A stretch of 36,475 nt of DNA from Deltaproteobacteria bacterium (GTDB lineage Bacteria > Myxococcota_A > UBA9160 > SMWR01). The notes under the pieces are model-generated. The model was not told where the DNA came from. It saw only the letters and a program-made list of their open reading frames with translations, and made no database searches. How positions within the stretch are numbered: the stretch's first letter is position 1; each line of letters opens with the position of its first letter. The DNA is taken from the NCBI GenBank assembly GCA_002729515.1, contig PBYF01000115.1, forward strand, positions 1 through 36,475. Reading direction: 5' to 3'. The position numbers were made by a program, and so were the translations under genes. This document shows positions 23,547-31,333 of this stretch, piece by piece.

Positions 23547-24997
23547 GCGCACGCAGCGCCTGGCTCGACCCGACGCGTGCACCCGATGCCACCGCACTGG
23601 TCTGTGGGGACACAGTCCTCTCCCGTTCGATCCTCGCCGCTCACGCCGACGCGATGGCAGCCTGGCTCGCGGCGCGCGGAATCGGCGCCGGAGACGTCGT
23701 GGCCGCCCATTTGCCGAACGGCCCGGAATTCGCGGCACTGCTCCACGCACTCGATCGGCGCGACGCGATCCTGCTGCCGCTTCACCGCCGCCAGACAGAA
23801 ACCGAGCTCGCACGCGTATTGCGCGATGCTGCGCCCCGGATCTTGCTCCACGCAGCGGACACCACTGCACTGTCGGCGGCTCGTGCGGCGAGAGTGCCGG
23901 CGTGCGCGCTCCCCTCACCCGACACGAGCGCGCCGCCTTCGTCTCCTCGGCTCGGTCCAGCGGTGCCCGCACTCCTCCTCTACACATCGGGAACAACCGG
24001 CAACCCGAAAGGCGCCGTTCTGACCCACGCGGGCCTGCGGGCGGCAGTCGAGGCGTCGGCCCGACACCTGGGCGCGCGGCCGGACGATCGATGGCTCGCG
24101 TGTCTGCCTTTCTTCCACGTGGGAGGACTCTCGATCCTGCTGCGCGCCGCGCACCAGGCCGTGCCCTGCGAAGTCCACGAGGGTTTCGATGCCGAGCGCA
24201 TCAGTCGCGCTCTCGACGGTGGGGGCCTCACCCACATCTCGCTGGTCCCCACCCTGCTGGCGCGGCTTCTCGAGGCGCGCGGAGTTCGGCCGGCACCGGC
24301 CGCGCTCCGAATCGTACTGCTCGGCGGGGCAACTGCGCCGCTGCCGTTGATCGAGCGCGCCGCCAAGCTCGGCTGGCCCGTAGCAACGACCTACGGACTC
24401 ACGGAGGCCGCTTCCCAGGTCGCGACACGGCTTCCCGGAGAGCCCCATGACGCCGGCGCAACACCACTTCCCGGCATTGCGCTGCGCGTCGTAGACGACG
24501 CGGGCAATACGGCACCGCCGGAATCGCCCGGAGAGATCCTGGTCCGCGGGAAGGCCGTCATGGCGGGCTACTGGCGTCGTCCCGAAGAGACGGCGCGAAC
24601 CCTGGCAGGCGGGTGGCTTCACACCGGAGACATCGGCACGCTCGATACGCGGGGCCGCCTGCGCGTCTTCGACCGCCGCACCGACCTCCTGGTATCGGGC
24701 GGTGAGAACGTCTACCCCGCCCAGATCGAAGCGGTCCTCCTCGAACACCCGGACGTGGCCGAAGCGGGCGTCGCCGGGATTCCTGACCGCGAGTACGGGA
24801 GCCGTCCGGTCGCCTGGGTCGTACCGCGCAGCACACAGACGCTCGATCCGCGCGGGCTCGCACGCTTTTGCCGCGATCGCCTCGCGGGTTATGAAGTCCC
24901 GGCGCGCTTTCACCTGATGACGGCGCTGCCGCGCACTGCATCGGGAAAACTCCAACGCCAGCGCCTCGTCGAACCTCGGGCGGATACGCGGAACTGA
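23537..24997 (+). CDS. menE: o-Succinylbenzoate-CoA ligase MenE
   Basis: A 486-aa ANL-superfamily adenylating enzyme that activates o-succinylbenzoate and forms its CoA thioester for MenB. Motifs: LLYTSGTTGNPKGAVLTH (P-loop), TTYGLTEAASQ, GWLHTGDIGTLD, the hinge RVFDRRTDLLVSGGENVYP and the catalytic lysine in PRTASGKLQR near the end. The start is ATG at 23537, within the menC end; a GTG two codons later is the alternative. It is the last gene of the men operon. No DHNA-CoA thioesterase (MenI) gene follows, so that step must be encoded elsewhere or be done by an unrelated thioesterase. Confidence 0.95.
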   Translation: MRVSARSAWLDPTRAPDATALVCGDTVLSRSILAAHADAMAAWLAARGIGAGDVVAAHLPNGPEFAALLHALDRRDAILLPLHRRQTETELARVLRDAAPRILLHAADTTALSAARAARVPACALPSPDTSAPPSSPRLGPAVPALLLYTSGTTGNPKGAVLTHAGLRAAVEASARHLGARPDDRWLACLPFFHVGGLSILLRAAHQAVPCEVHEGFDAERISRALDGGGLTHISLVPTLLARLLEARGVRPAPAALRIVLLGGATAPLPLIERAAKLGWPVATTYGLTEAASQVATRLPGEPHDAGATPLPGIALRVVDDAGNTAPPESPGEILVRGKAVMAGYWRRPEETARTLAGGWLHTGDIGTLDTRGRLRVFDRRTDLLVSGGENVYPAQIEAVLLEHPDVAEAGVAGIPDREYGSRPVAWVVPRSTQTLDPRGLARFCRDRLAGYEVPARFHLMTALPRTASGKLQRQRLVEPRADTRN

Positions 24998-25201
24998 CCC
25001 AGAACCCGCTCCCGTGCCTCGGTGTGGCTTGGGCTGCGATGTTGCCGCTGTGGCTCCTGCGCCTTCACCTTCCCGATGCGAGCAGCCTCGACACCTGGTG
25101 GGGACCCGGCTCTGCGCCGCTCGAGTGCTCCCTCTCACGCGAGCCCGACTACACCGCCTAGCGTCTACGCACCAGCGCCGTCATTCCCGTGCCGCCGGGA
25201 C
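24998..25201. other. 204-bp gap between menE and the convergent membrane-protein gene
   Basis: I see no hairpin-plus-T-tract terminator here. The only coding-like signal is a short plus-strand frame, ATG 25039 to TAG 25161 (40 aa, MLPLWLLRLHLPD then SSLDTWWGPGSAPLE), with about 85 per cent G/C at third positions; an in-frame GTG at 25024 is an earlier start. No ribosome site is evident, so it is not called as a gene. Confidence 0.4.
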
Positions 25202-27193
25202 CTACTGACGCAGGGGATTCCGGCTCGTGAGAAGCGGCAGTCCATTCAGCGCTCTGGGCGTCGGCTGCTGGGCCGCACGCGCGAACGCATGCGAGCGTGG
25301 ATCCGCCGGCGCCACACTCAACAGCACGGCTGCCTCCCGCCGCGCCTCGTCGATGCGGCCGAGCCGGAGCAGGCCGTAGACGAGCCGCCGCCGCGGCGCG
25401 GAGGCCCGCGGCCGCAGCCGCACGGCCTCGCGATCGTTCGCCAGCCCTTCCTCGTAGGCGCCCGCCAACGCGTAACCGAGTCCGAGCGTCTCGAGGGCGG
25501 CGGCACGACGCGGACTCCCGGGCCGTGCGGCCGCAACCAGTTCCGTATAGCTCCGGGGAACCATCCCCTCGGCCCCAGCCCAATCCGGGCGCGCGGCAAT
25601 CACAGCGCCCGGATCGAGGCCGCGCACCGGGTCGAACGGAACCTCCTGGGAAGCGTACCAATCCGCAACGCGGGTGAGATTCTCTGCGTTGTCCGCGTTT
25701 CGCCTCAGGTAGATGGTGTGACGCAGCGACCGCGAGACGGGAATCCAGCCGGGAACGCCGTCGAGGCTCGCGGCGGTGTAGATACCGGCCTCTTCCGTGC
25801 GCGCACCGCCGGCCGGCACACCGACTCCAAAGAAGATGTCGATACCGCGACGATCGAGTACCTCGAGCCGCCCCTCGTCCGGACGACTGCCGCGGTCGGT
25901 ATTCACGTTCTGGTAGTCGACGGCCACCTCGGGCGGAAAGTTCATGCTGCCGTCCATGAAGGTGTGGATTTCCGGAGCGAGGCGATAGCAGAGCAATCCG
26001 CCCATTCCGTAGGGGTGGAAGAGATTCCCCCGGACCCCCGTCGCCTCCAGGAAACGCACGCCCTCGTCGAAGAAGCGGCGCTCGGTGTAAGCGTTGGCGA
26101 GCCAGGTCCGCAGCGTCTGCGGCTGCAACGACGCCAAGGCGTCGAATCCCCCGATTACGGGGTAGAGGCCCGCGAGGGCGACTGTCGCCGCTGCGAAGAC
26201 AAGATCGAGCCGCCGCGGCGACCACGCGCGAAGCCGGTGGAGTACGAAGAGGATCGGGAAGACCGCGAGCCAAAGAAAACGGATTGAGGTCAGCAGCGCC
26301 GCGATTCCGGCGATGCCGAGTACGAAACGCACGGGATCGCTGGCGTCGAGCCTCTCCGCCGTCCTTTCGCGCATCCACTGCGCGAATCCGATGGCGGCGA
26401 GCAGCGCGAAGCCGACGAGCAAGACATCGACGGTGGCCCAGGCGAGCGGGCTCACCGCCGGCTCGAAGTTCGAATGGGTGAAGGGATCGAAGCTCGACCA
26501 CTCGTCGATAACGCCCCAGATGGCGCCGTCTTTCGACGCCGAAAGGAAGGCCAGGTGCTGTTGCAGGCCACGCGGGTTGAGGAGTGCAGCCACGAGACCT
26601 AGACCGAGCGCCACCGCAAGACGTCCGGCACGCTGGCGTGCCGCAACCGCATCGCCCAGTAGCCAGCGCAGCCCGACACCCGCCAGCGCAGCCGCAATGA
26701 GCAGCGGCCCCACCATGAAGACCGCGTGCACGTTGGCCCACACCGCGATCAGCACCACGGCCGCCGCCACAGCACGCCAGGACGGAAGCTTCGGCTCGAA
26801 GAGCAATGCACAGAGCAACAGAGTGGCCGCGATGCTGAAGAGTTCCGGCCGAAACTGGACGATCCGGTACCACGAGAGCACCAGGAAGACCGCTGTGGCA
26901 AGACAAGCGGGCGCGATACGACCCGCTTCACGCCGGAACAGAGCAAATGCGAGCAGCGCGATCCCAGCAACGACGATCGGGTGGACGACTCTCAAACCGT
27001 GGAGACCGACGGCGCTATCCACACCGTGAACCGCGAGGGCGAATAGCCACTGGTGTGGCTCGGGCCCGCGTTCTGCCGTGAAGAGACAGGGGTCGGCCTC
27101 CGGCCACGGGCCCGAGGCGGCGTAGGCACGACCGTGCGCCAGGTGCCACCAGAGGTCGTTCGTGGTCAGAGGCCCCGCCGCGAGCCAGAGCAC
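25202..27193 (-). CDS. Polytopic membrane protein with soluble TPR-like C-terminal tail
   Basis: At least 663 aa. About ten hydrophobic segments (N-terminal two-thirds) resemble GT-C/PMT-type membrane enzymes, with the acidic-loop-like TTNDLWWHLAHGR just after the first helix and HPYGMGGLLCYRL and TFMDGSMNFPP in a periplasmic-type domain. The last ~90 residues (AALETLGLGYALAGAYEEGL, then RLVYGLLRLGRIDEA) look like one or two TPR units. GTG 27193 is the first ordinary start codon, but it cuts into transmembrane helix 1; the frame is open upstream and CTG 27256, six bases after GGAGGG, would restore the helix (684 aa). It follows the 74-aa ORF. Function unknown; a lipid-linked sugar or O-antigen-type role is possible. 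Confidence 0.82.
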   Translation of the reverse strand: MLWLAAGPLTTNDLWWHLAHGRAYAASGPWPEADPCLFTAERGPEPHQWLFALAVHGVDSAVGLHGLRVVHPIVVAGIALLAFALFRREAGRIAPACLATAVFLVLSWYRIVQFRPELFSIAATLLLCALLFEPKLPSWRAVAAAVVLIAVWANVHAVFMVGPLLIAAALAGVGLRWLLGDAVAARQRAGRLAVALGLGLVAALLNPRGLQQHLAFLSASKDGAIWGVIDEWSSFDPFTHSNFEPAVSPLAWATVDVLLVGFALLAAIGFAQWMRERTAERLDASDPVRFVLGIAGIAALLTSIRFLWLAVFPILFVLHRLRAWSPRRLDLVFAAATVALAGLYPVIGGFDALASLQPQTLRTWLANAYTERRFFDEGVRFLEATGVRGNLFHPYGMGGLLCYRLAPEIHTFMDGSMNFPPEVAVDYQNVNTDRGSRPDEGRLEVLDRRGIDIFFGVGVPAGGARTEEAGIYTAASLDGVPGWIPVSRSLRHTIYLRRNADNAENLTRVADWYASQEVPFDPVRGLDPGAVIAARPDWAGAEGMVPRSYTELVAAARPGSPRRAAALETLGLGYALAGAYEEGLANDREAVRLRPRASAPRRRLVYGLLRLGRIDEARREAAVLLSVAPADPRSHAFARAAQQPTPRALNGLPLLTSRNPLRQ

Positions 27194-27258
27194 GAGCGCT
27201 GCGAGCGCAACCAGGCCGACTCCGGCCGCGACTTCTGCGGCGCCTCGTACCCGCAGGG

Positions 27259-27483
27259 TCAGCCCTCCGAAGCAAGGAGCACGCAGAAGAGCTGCGTGCC
27301 ACCGCTGGCAACCAGGCGATCGGAAACCCGGGTCACTATTTGCCGCGAGAGGTTTCCCGTGAAGCGCCTCCCACCGCGGTCGAGCCGCGTGTCCCGCTCG
27401 AAGTCGCCCACGGCTTCAAACGCTAGCGCAGCGCACTCCTCCAAGCGGCGTCCGGAGCGGGGGCCAGGCAGATCGAGATTCAT
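27259..27483 (-). CDS. Hypothetical 74-aa protein
   Basis: A short cytosolic-looking protein, MNLDLPGPRSGRRLEECAAL at the start and GGTQLFCVLLASEG at the end, with no membrane segment. I do not recognise a family. Support: an ATG start, balanced composition, no competing gene on either strand, and its stop codon touching the start region of the membrane-protein gene downstream, as other gene pairs here do. TAGAGC lies 6 nt before the ATG. It is divergent from the VCBS protein across 50 bp. Confidence 0.5.
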   Translation of the reverse strand: MNLDLPGPRSGRRLEECAALAFEAVGDFERDTRLDRGGRRFTGNLSRQIVTRVSDRLVASGGTQLFCVLLASEG

Positions 27484-27533
27484 CTTGCGGCTCTATCGAA
27501 ACGGTGGCGCCGACGCGCTATCTCAGGGGGTGC

Positions 27534-29057
27534 ATGCGCGGGCTGATCTTCCTGCTCCTCGCCACCTTCAGCGTGCCCGCAGCGGGGCAGGAGACTGGAA
27601 CCACCTCGCCCTTCCGCATCGTCGAGATTCCAGCGCCCGGGCGCACCGCCGTCGCCGGCTTTTCCGACCTCGACGGCGACGGGCGTCACGACCTCTACTC
27701 CATTTCGCTCACGGGCGTTCCTCCCGATTCGAAGCGCGAGCTTCGGATCCACTTCCAGGATCGAGGTGGAACGTTCCGGACCCGGCCCGACTGGAAGGGG
27801 CCGTTGGTTCCCGATGCCGCGGCGTACGACGTAGTGTCGCTGGACGGGGGAACTCGCTACTCATTTCTGCTGTTGCGGCGCCATTCCGTGAGCGTTCTCT
27901 CCTTCGTCGGGCGCGAACTCCAGCTGCAAGACCTCATCATCCCCGGGGACCCGACGGCGGCAGTCGGACCGGACGAGCGAGGAATCGACCGGGTTCGCAT
28001 GACGCTCGACCTCGGCAGCGGCCTGTACATCGCGGTCCCGGGCCTGGGCGAGTACATGCTCCTCACGCCCGAGGGTGAACTGATCGCCCGACTCGACGTC
28101 GGCCAGAGGGCGAACTACTTCGGACCGAATCGCCCCGGACCGCTGGTGAGCGAAAGCGAACTCGAGACCTTTCTCGACTTTCCCCGTGTCGAGGTGGGAG
28201 ATGTGAACGGAGACGGGCGCTCTGACCTGCTCTTTGCCTCGCGTCACGAGCTTCGCGTCTTCCAGCAGCGCGCAGACGGCAGCTTCGGCGAACAGGCGGA
28301 CCGACAATTCACACTCGGTCGGCTCTCCGAGAAAGACCTGATCCGGGGTTCCGGAAGCGTGCGCGCGGCCGCCGGAGACATAAACGGGGACGGCCGCACC
28401 GACCTCATCCTCACCACGACCACCGGCGGGATCGTCAAAATGCGCTCGGAGACGACGCTGCACTTGAACCGGGCCGGCACCTGGAATCTCGATGCCCCCG
28501 ACCGAAGCTTCGTTCTGGAGCGCGGCTGGAATACCCTCCAACTCGTGGATCTCGACGGCGACGCGAAGCTGGAACTGGTGGAGGCGCGTATTCCGTTCAG
28601 CATCCTCGAGCTGATCGAGCTGCTGATGACCCGGGAGGTCGACGTCGATCTGTCCATCTTTCGGGCCGGGGCGGACGGGCTCTACCCGGAGAAACCGTGG
28701 ATGGAGACCACCGTTCACATCGGCCTCGACTTCGACACCCTGACGCTGGAGGGCTTCCCGCCGACACTCGATGCTGATCTGAACGGCGATGGCATGCACG
28801 ACCGGGTCGAATCGGAAGACGGCACCGAAATCAAGATCTTCCTCGGGGGCGGGAAAGAACCGCTCCAGAAGGTATCGGCGCGACAGAAACTGGACGCGCA
28901 CGGCTTGCTCCGCTTTGGAGACCTGAACGGGGACGAGCTGACGGATGTGCTGCTCTTCGCCCCGGATCAACCGGATAGTTCCATTCGGGTGTTGTTGAAT
29001 CGCGGTGTCCTGCCCGGCACGCCACAACGGCCGATCGACCACCAGCCGGGCACCTGA
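27534..29057 (+). CDS. Secreted FG-GAP/VCBS-repeat protein
   Basis: A 507-aa exported protein. The N-terminus is a signal peptide (MRGLIFLLLATFSVPAAG). At least six calcium-loop motifs of the D-x-[DN]-x-D-G type are spread along it: SDLDGDGRHD, GDVNGDGRSD, GDINGDGRTD, VDLDGDAKLE, ADLNGDGMHD and GDLNGDELTD, each followed by a short strand. This is the beta-propeller FG-GAP/VCBS pattern found in surface or outer-membrane binding proteins. The start is ATG 27534 rather than the in-frame GTG 27504 because the signal peptide begins there and AGGGGG precedes it. It is probably co-transcribed with the SnoaL-like gene 10 nt downstream. The binding target is unknown. Confidence 0.87.
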   Translation: MRGLIFLLLATFSVPAAGQETGTTSPFRIVEIPAPGRTAVAGFSDLDGDGRHDLYSISLTGVPPDSKRELRIHFQDRGGTFRTRPDWKGPLVPDAAAYDVVSLDGGTRYSFLLLRRHSVSVLSFVGRELQLQDLIIPGDPTAAVGPDERGIDRVRMTLDLGSGLYIAVPGLGEYMLLTPEGELIARLDVGQRANYFGPNRPGPLVSESELETFLDFPRVEVGDVNGDGRSDLLFASRHELRVFQQRADGSFGEQADRQFTLGRLSEKDLIRGSGSVRAAAGDINGDGRTDLILTTTTGGIVKMRSETTLHLNRAGTWNLDAPDRSFVLERGWNTLQLVDLDGDAKLELVEARIPFSILELIELLMTREVDVDLSIFRAGADGLYPEKPWMETTVHIGLDFDTLTLEGFPPTLDADLNGDGMHDRVESEDGTEIKIFLGGGKEPLQKVSARQKLDAHGLLRFGDLNGDELTDVLLFAPDQPDSSIRVLLNRGVLPGTPQRPIDHQPGT

Positions 29058-29067
29058 GGAAACGCTG

Positions 29068-29499
29068 GTGAAGCCGTGGGAGATCGAGGCACGCGAGAGC
29101 ATCCGCGACCTGGTGGCGCGATACAATGCAAACGGGGATACCGGGCGCATCGACGAGATGCTCACACTATTCGCCGAGGACGCGCGCCTCGAGGTGCCCG
29201 GCGAGACGTTGCGCGGCCGCGAAACGATCCGCGCGTTCATGGAGCGCATCGCGAGCGGTTCCGGACGCAAGCCAATTCACCTGCTTCGCCACTTCATTGC
29301 CACCCACCAGATCGACCTGGAGAGCCCCGACGCTGCACGTGGCCGCTGCTACTACCAGGTCCTCACCGAAGACGGTCTAGACCACTGGGGGCTCTACGTC
29401 GATGAGTACGTGAAGCACGAGGACCGCTGGCTGTTCGCCGCGCGCAGAGCCAGCGTGGATGGCGCCGTGTCCGGCAGCTGGGCGCGCGAGAAGAGCTAG
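29068..29499 (+). CDS. SnoaL-like/NTF2-fold protein
   Basis: A 143-aa protein of the NTF2-like superfamily (SnoaL_4/DUF4440-like pattern): an N-terminal helix with IRDLVARYNANGDTGRIDEM, LFAEDARLEVPGETLRGR, HLLRHFIATHQIDL, and GLYVDEYVKHEDRWLFAARR. These are cone-shaped barrels used as small enzymes (isomerases, dehydratases) or binding modules; the reaction cannot be predicted. The start is GTG at 29068, with GAGGA 7 nt upstream overlapping the stop of the VCBS gene; the frame is open earlier, but that part overlaps the upstream gene. It converges with the MDR reductase across 37 bp, where I see no terminator hairpin. Confidence 0.85.
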   Translation: MKPWEIEARESIRDLVARYNANGDTGRIDEMLTLFAEDARLEVPGETLRGRETIRAFMERIASGSGRKPIHLLRHFIATHQIDLESPDAARGRCYYQVLTEDGLDHWGLYVDEYVKHEDRWLFAARRASVDGAVSGSWAREKS

Positions 29500-29536
29500 A
29501 ACTCCCGCCCGAGATCATTGCTTCACACCGCCGGGC

Positions 29537-30532
29537 TCAGAATTCGAGCAGCTGTTTGCCGACATTGGCACCGGAGAAGAGCCGCAGAAAAGCCTTCGGC
29601 GCGTTCTCGAAGCCGCGCTGCACGTCTACCTGCCAGACGAGCCTTCCCTCGGCGCACCAGGCCGTGAGCTTCCCGGCAGCTTCGGAAAAGCGCGGGACGA
29701 AGTCCAGGACGATGAAGCCCTCCATGCGGCCGCGCTGAACCGTGAGGTTGAAGTAATTGCTGGGACCCGGAGGCAACTCGACCTCGTTGTAGCGCGAGAT
29801 GGCACCGCATAGCACCACGCGCGCGTTCTGTGCGATGCGCGCGAGAACCTCGTTCAGGATCTCGCCGCCCACGTTGTCGAAGAAGACATCGATCCCATCG
29901 GGGCACAACGCCGAAAGGCGGGCGCCCACGTCCTCGCTCCGGTAGTCGATCGCGGCGTCGAAACCCGCCTCGCCGGTAAGCCAACGACACTTCTCGGGGC
30001 CACCCGCGATCCCCACCACGCGGCACCCATGAATCTTCGCAATCTGTCCCGCGATCGATCCGGTCGCTCCCGCGGCACCGGAGACTACAACCGTTTCGCC
30101 GGCTTCGGGCTTGCCCACGTCGAGTAGGCCGAAGTACGCGGTCATTCCGGTGATACCGAGAATCGACAGAGCAAAGCTGGGGTCCATTCCTCGCTGCAGC
30201 TTCGTCAGCATCGCGCCCCCTAGAACGAACTCCTGCCAACCGGCCATTCCGGAAACGAGATCACCCGGAGCGAGTCCCTCGAAGTTCGATGCGACCACCT
30301 CGCCGACAGTCATGCCACGCATGACCTCGCCGATGACAACGGGCGGCATATAGCTCGGCCGGTCCTCGATCCAACCGCGCATGGCCGGTTCGAACGCCAG
30401 GTGCGTATTGCGCACCAGCGCCTGGCCGTCGCCAGGGGCGGGAACCGGCGTCTCCTTCAACTCGAAGTCGGATTCCCGCACCATCCCGACGGGGCGGGAA
30501 CGCAACACCCACTGACGGTTCACTTCTCCCAT
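29537..30532 (-). CDS. MDR-family NADP-dependent oxidoreductase (PTGR/CurA-like)
   Basis: A 331-aa zinc-free medium-chain reductase of the prostaglandin/leukotriene reductase branch, which reduces alpha,beta-unsaturated ketones or aldehydes with NADPH. Visible: RPVGMVRESDFELKE at the start, PPVVIGEVMRGMTVGEVV, the nucleotide-binding SGAAGATGSIAGQIAK, DVFFDNVGGEILNEVL, and GRMEGFIVLDF near the C-terminus, a family hallmark. There are no zinc-ligand cysteines. The ATG at 30532 is chosen because GGAG precedes it by 7 nt and it overlaps the HAD stop as TGATG. It is translationally coupled to the HAD gene. Confidence 0.93.
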   Translation of the reverse strand: MGEVNRQWVLRSRPVGMVRESDFELKETPVPAPGDGQALVRNTHLAFEPAMRGWIEDRPSYMPPVVIGEVMRGMTVGEVVASNFEGLAPGDLVSGMAGWQEFVLGGAMLTKLQRGMDPSFALSILGITGMTAYFGLLDVGKPEAGETVVVSGAAGATGSIAGQIAKIHGCRVVGIAGGPEKCRWLTGEAGFDAAIDYRSEDVGARLSALCPDGIDVFFDNVGGEILNEVLARIAQNARVVLCGAISRYNEVELPPGPSNYFNLTVQRGRMEGFIVLDFVPRFSEAAGKLTAWCAEGRLVWQVDVQRGFENAPKAFLRLFSGANVGKQLLEF

Positions 30533-31287
30533 CACGATTCTCCTCGTTCGATCAGAGCAAGCAATTCAGCCAGGTCTTCAACTTCGTGGTCCGGAGGCAA
30601 ACCGTCATACTCGCACCGGTGCTTGTCCGGATCTGCGACGCGGCGCTTCACCCAGGCGGTCCGCATACCGACCGCGGCCCCACCAGCCACGTCGGCGCGC
30701 AGGCTGTCCCCCACGTGGAGAGCCTCGTCGGCTGCAACACCGAGTTCGTCCAAGACGGCCCGGAAAATTTCCTCTCGAGGCTTGCGCCAACCCACCGCTT
30801 CGGAAATCACGATGGCGTCGAAGTGCTCGCGGAACCCGGCGTCTTCCACCACCGCAAGCGCCGTATCGGTGTCGGTAAAGTTCGAGCACAGCCCAACCTG
30901 CACACGACTCCCGAGTTCGCGGAGGAGCGCAAGGTGATGCTCTGGAACGAATACGGTTGAACGTATCGAACCCATGTGAATGTCCGTCAGCGCGGCCGGG
31001 AGCGCGGGGTCTTCGATGCCGAGACGCTCGGCGAGATCTTCAAACCGCTGCTGCGTCGAGATCTCACGCCCCTCATCGACCTGAACCGCACGCATACGGA
31101 TATCCACGGCATGCAGTTCTCTCAGGAAGTCACCAAAGTCGAGCGGGCAACGTTCGACGACGAGTTCGTGCAGCCGCTTCAAGGAGGCCGGCAACTGGCG
31201 TCCCTCGTGCTCCATCCTCGGCAACTCCTCGAAACGCAGATCGACCAGCGTGTCGAAGAGATCGAAGACGACGGCGCGCAGCGGCAT
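30532..31287 (-). CDS. HAD-superfamily (subclass I) hydrolase
   Basis: A 251-aa HAD protein with a helical cap between motifs I and II. Motif I is VVFDLFDTLVD: the nucleophile D9 is present, but the +2 position is Phe, where phosphatases have the acid/base Asp. This layout is closer to L-2-haloacid dehalogenases (DLYGT) and to poorly characterised HADs. Motif II is LCSNFTD, motif III the Lys in WRKPREEIF, and motif IV HVGDSLRADV. Whether it is a phosphatase or a dehalogenase cannot be decided. It is coupled to the MDR reductase by a TGATG overlap. TATTCT lies 6 nt before its ATG, without a Shine-Dalgarno. Confidence 0.88.
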   Translation of the reverse strand: MPLRAVVFDLFDTLVDLRFEELPRMEHEGRQLPASLKRLHELVVERCPLDFGDFLRELHAVDIRMRAVQVDEGREISTQQRFEDLAERLGIEDPALPAALTDIHMGSIRSTVFVPEHHLALLRELGSRVQVGLCSNFTDTDTALAVVEDAGFREHFDAIVISEAVGWRKPREEIFRAVLDELGVAADEALHVGDSLRADVAGGAAVGMRTAWVKRRVADPDKHRCEYDGLPPDHEVEDLAELLALIERGES

Positions 31288-31293
31288 CGGTGC

Positions 31294-31299
31294 AGAATA
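31294..31299 (-). promoter_or_regulatory. Candidate -10 hexamer TATTCT for the HAD-MDR operon
   Basis: The minus-strand TATTCT ends 6 nt before the ATG at 31287, with no ribosome site in between, so the transcript would be leaderless. It lies in the 46-bp divergent gap shared with gluQ. Confidence 0.35.
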
Positions 31300-31319
31300 G
31301 CCGCATCGGCGCGGTGGCG

Positions 31320-31325
31320 TAGACT
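31320..31325 (+). promoter_or_regulatory. Candidate -10 hexamer TAGACT for gluQ
   Basis: TAGACT ends 8 nt before the GTG at 31334; no Shine-Dalgarno is present. It mirrors the HAD promoter in the same divergent gap. Confidence 0.3.
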
Positions 31326-31333
31326 CCGCCGGC

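Noticed and set aside
29500-29536. Bidirectional terminator between the SnoaL-like and MDR genes
   Set aside because: No inverted repeat with a T-tract is visible in the 37-bp gap.
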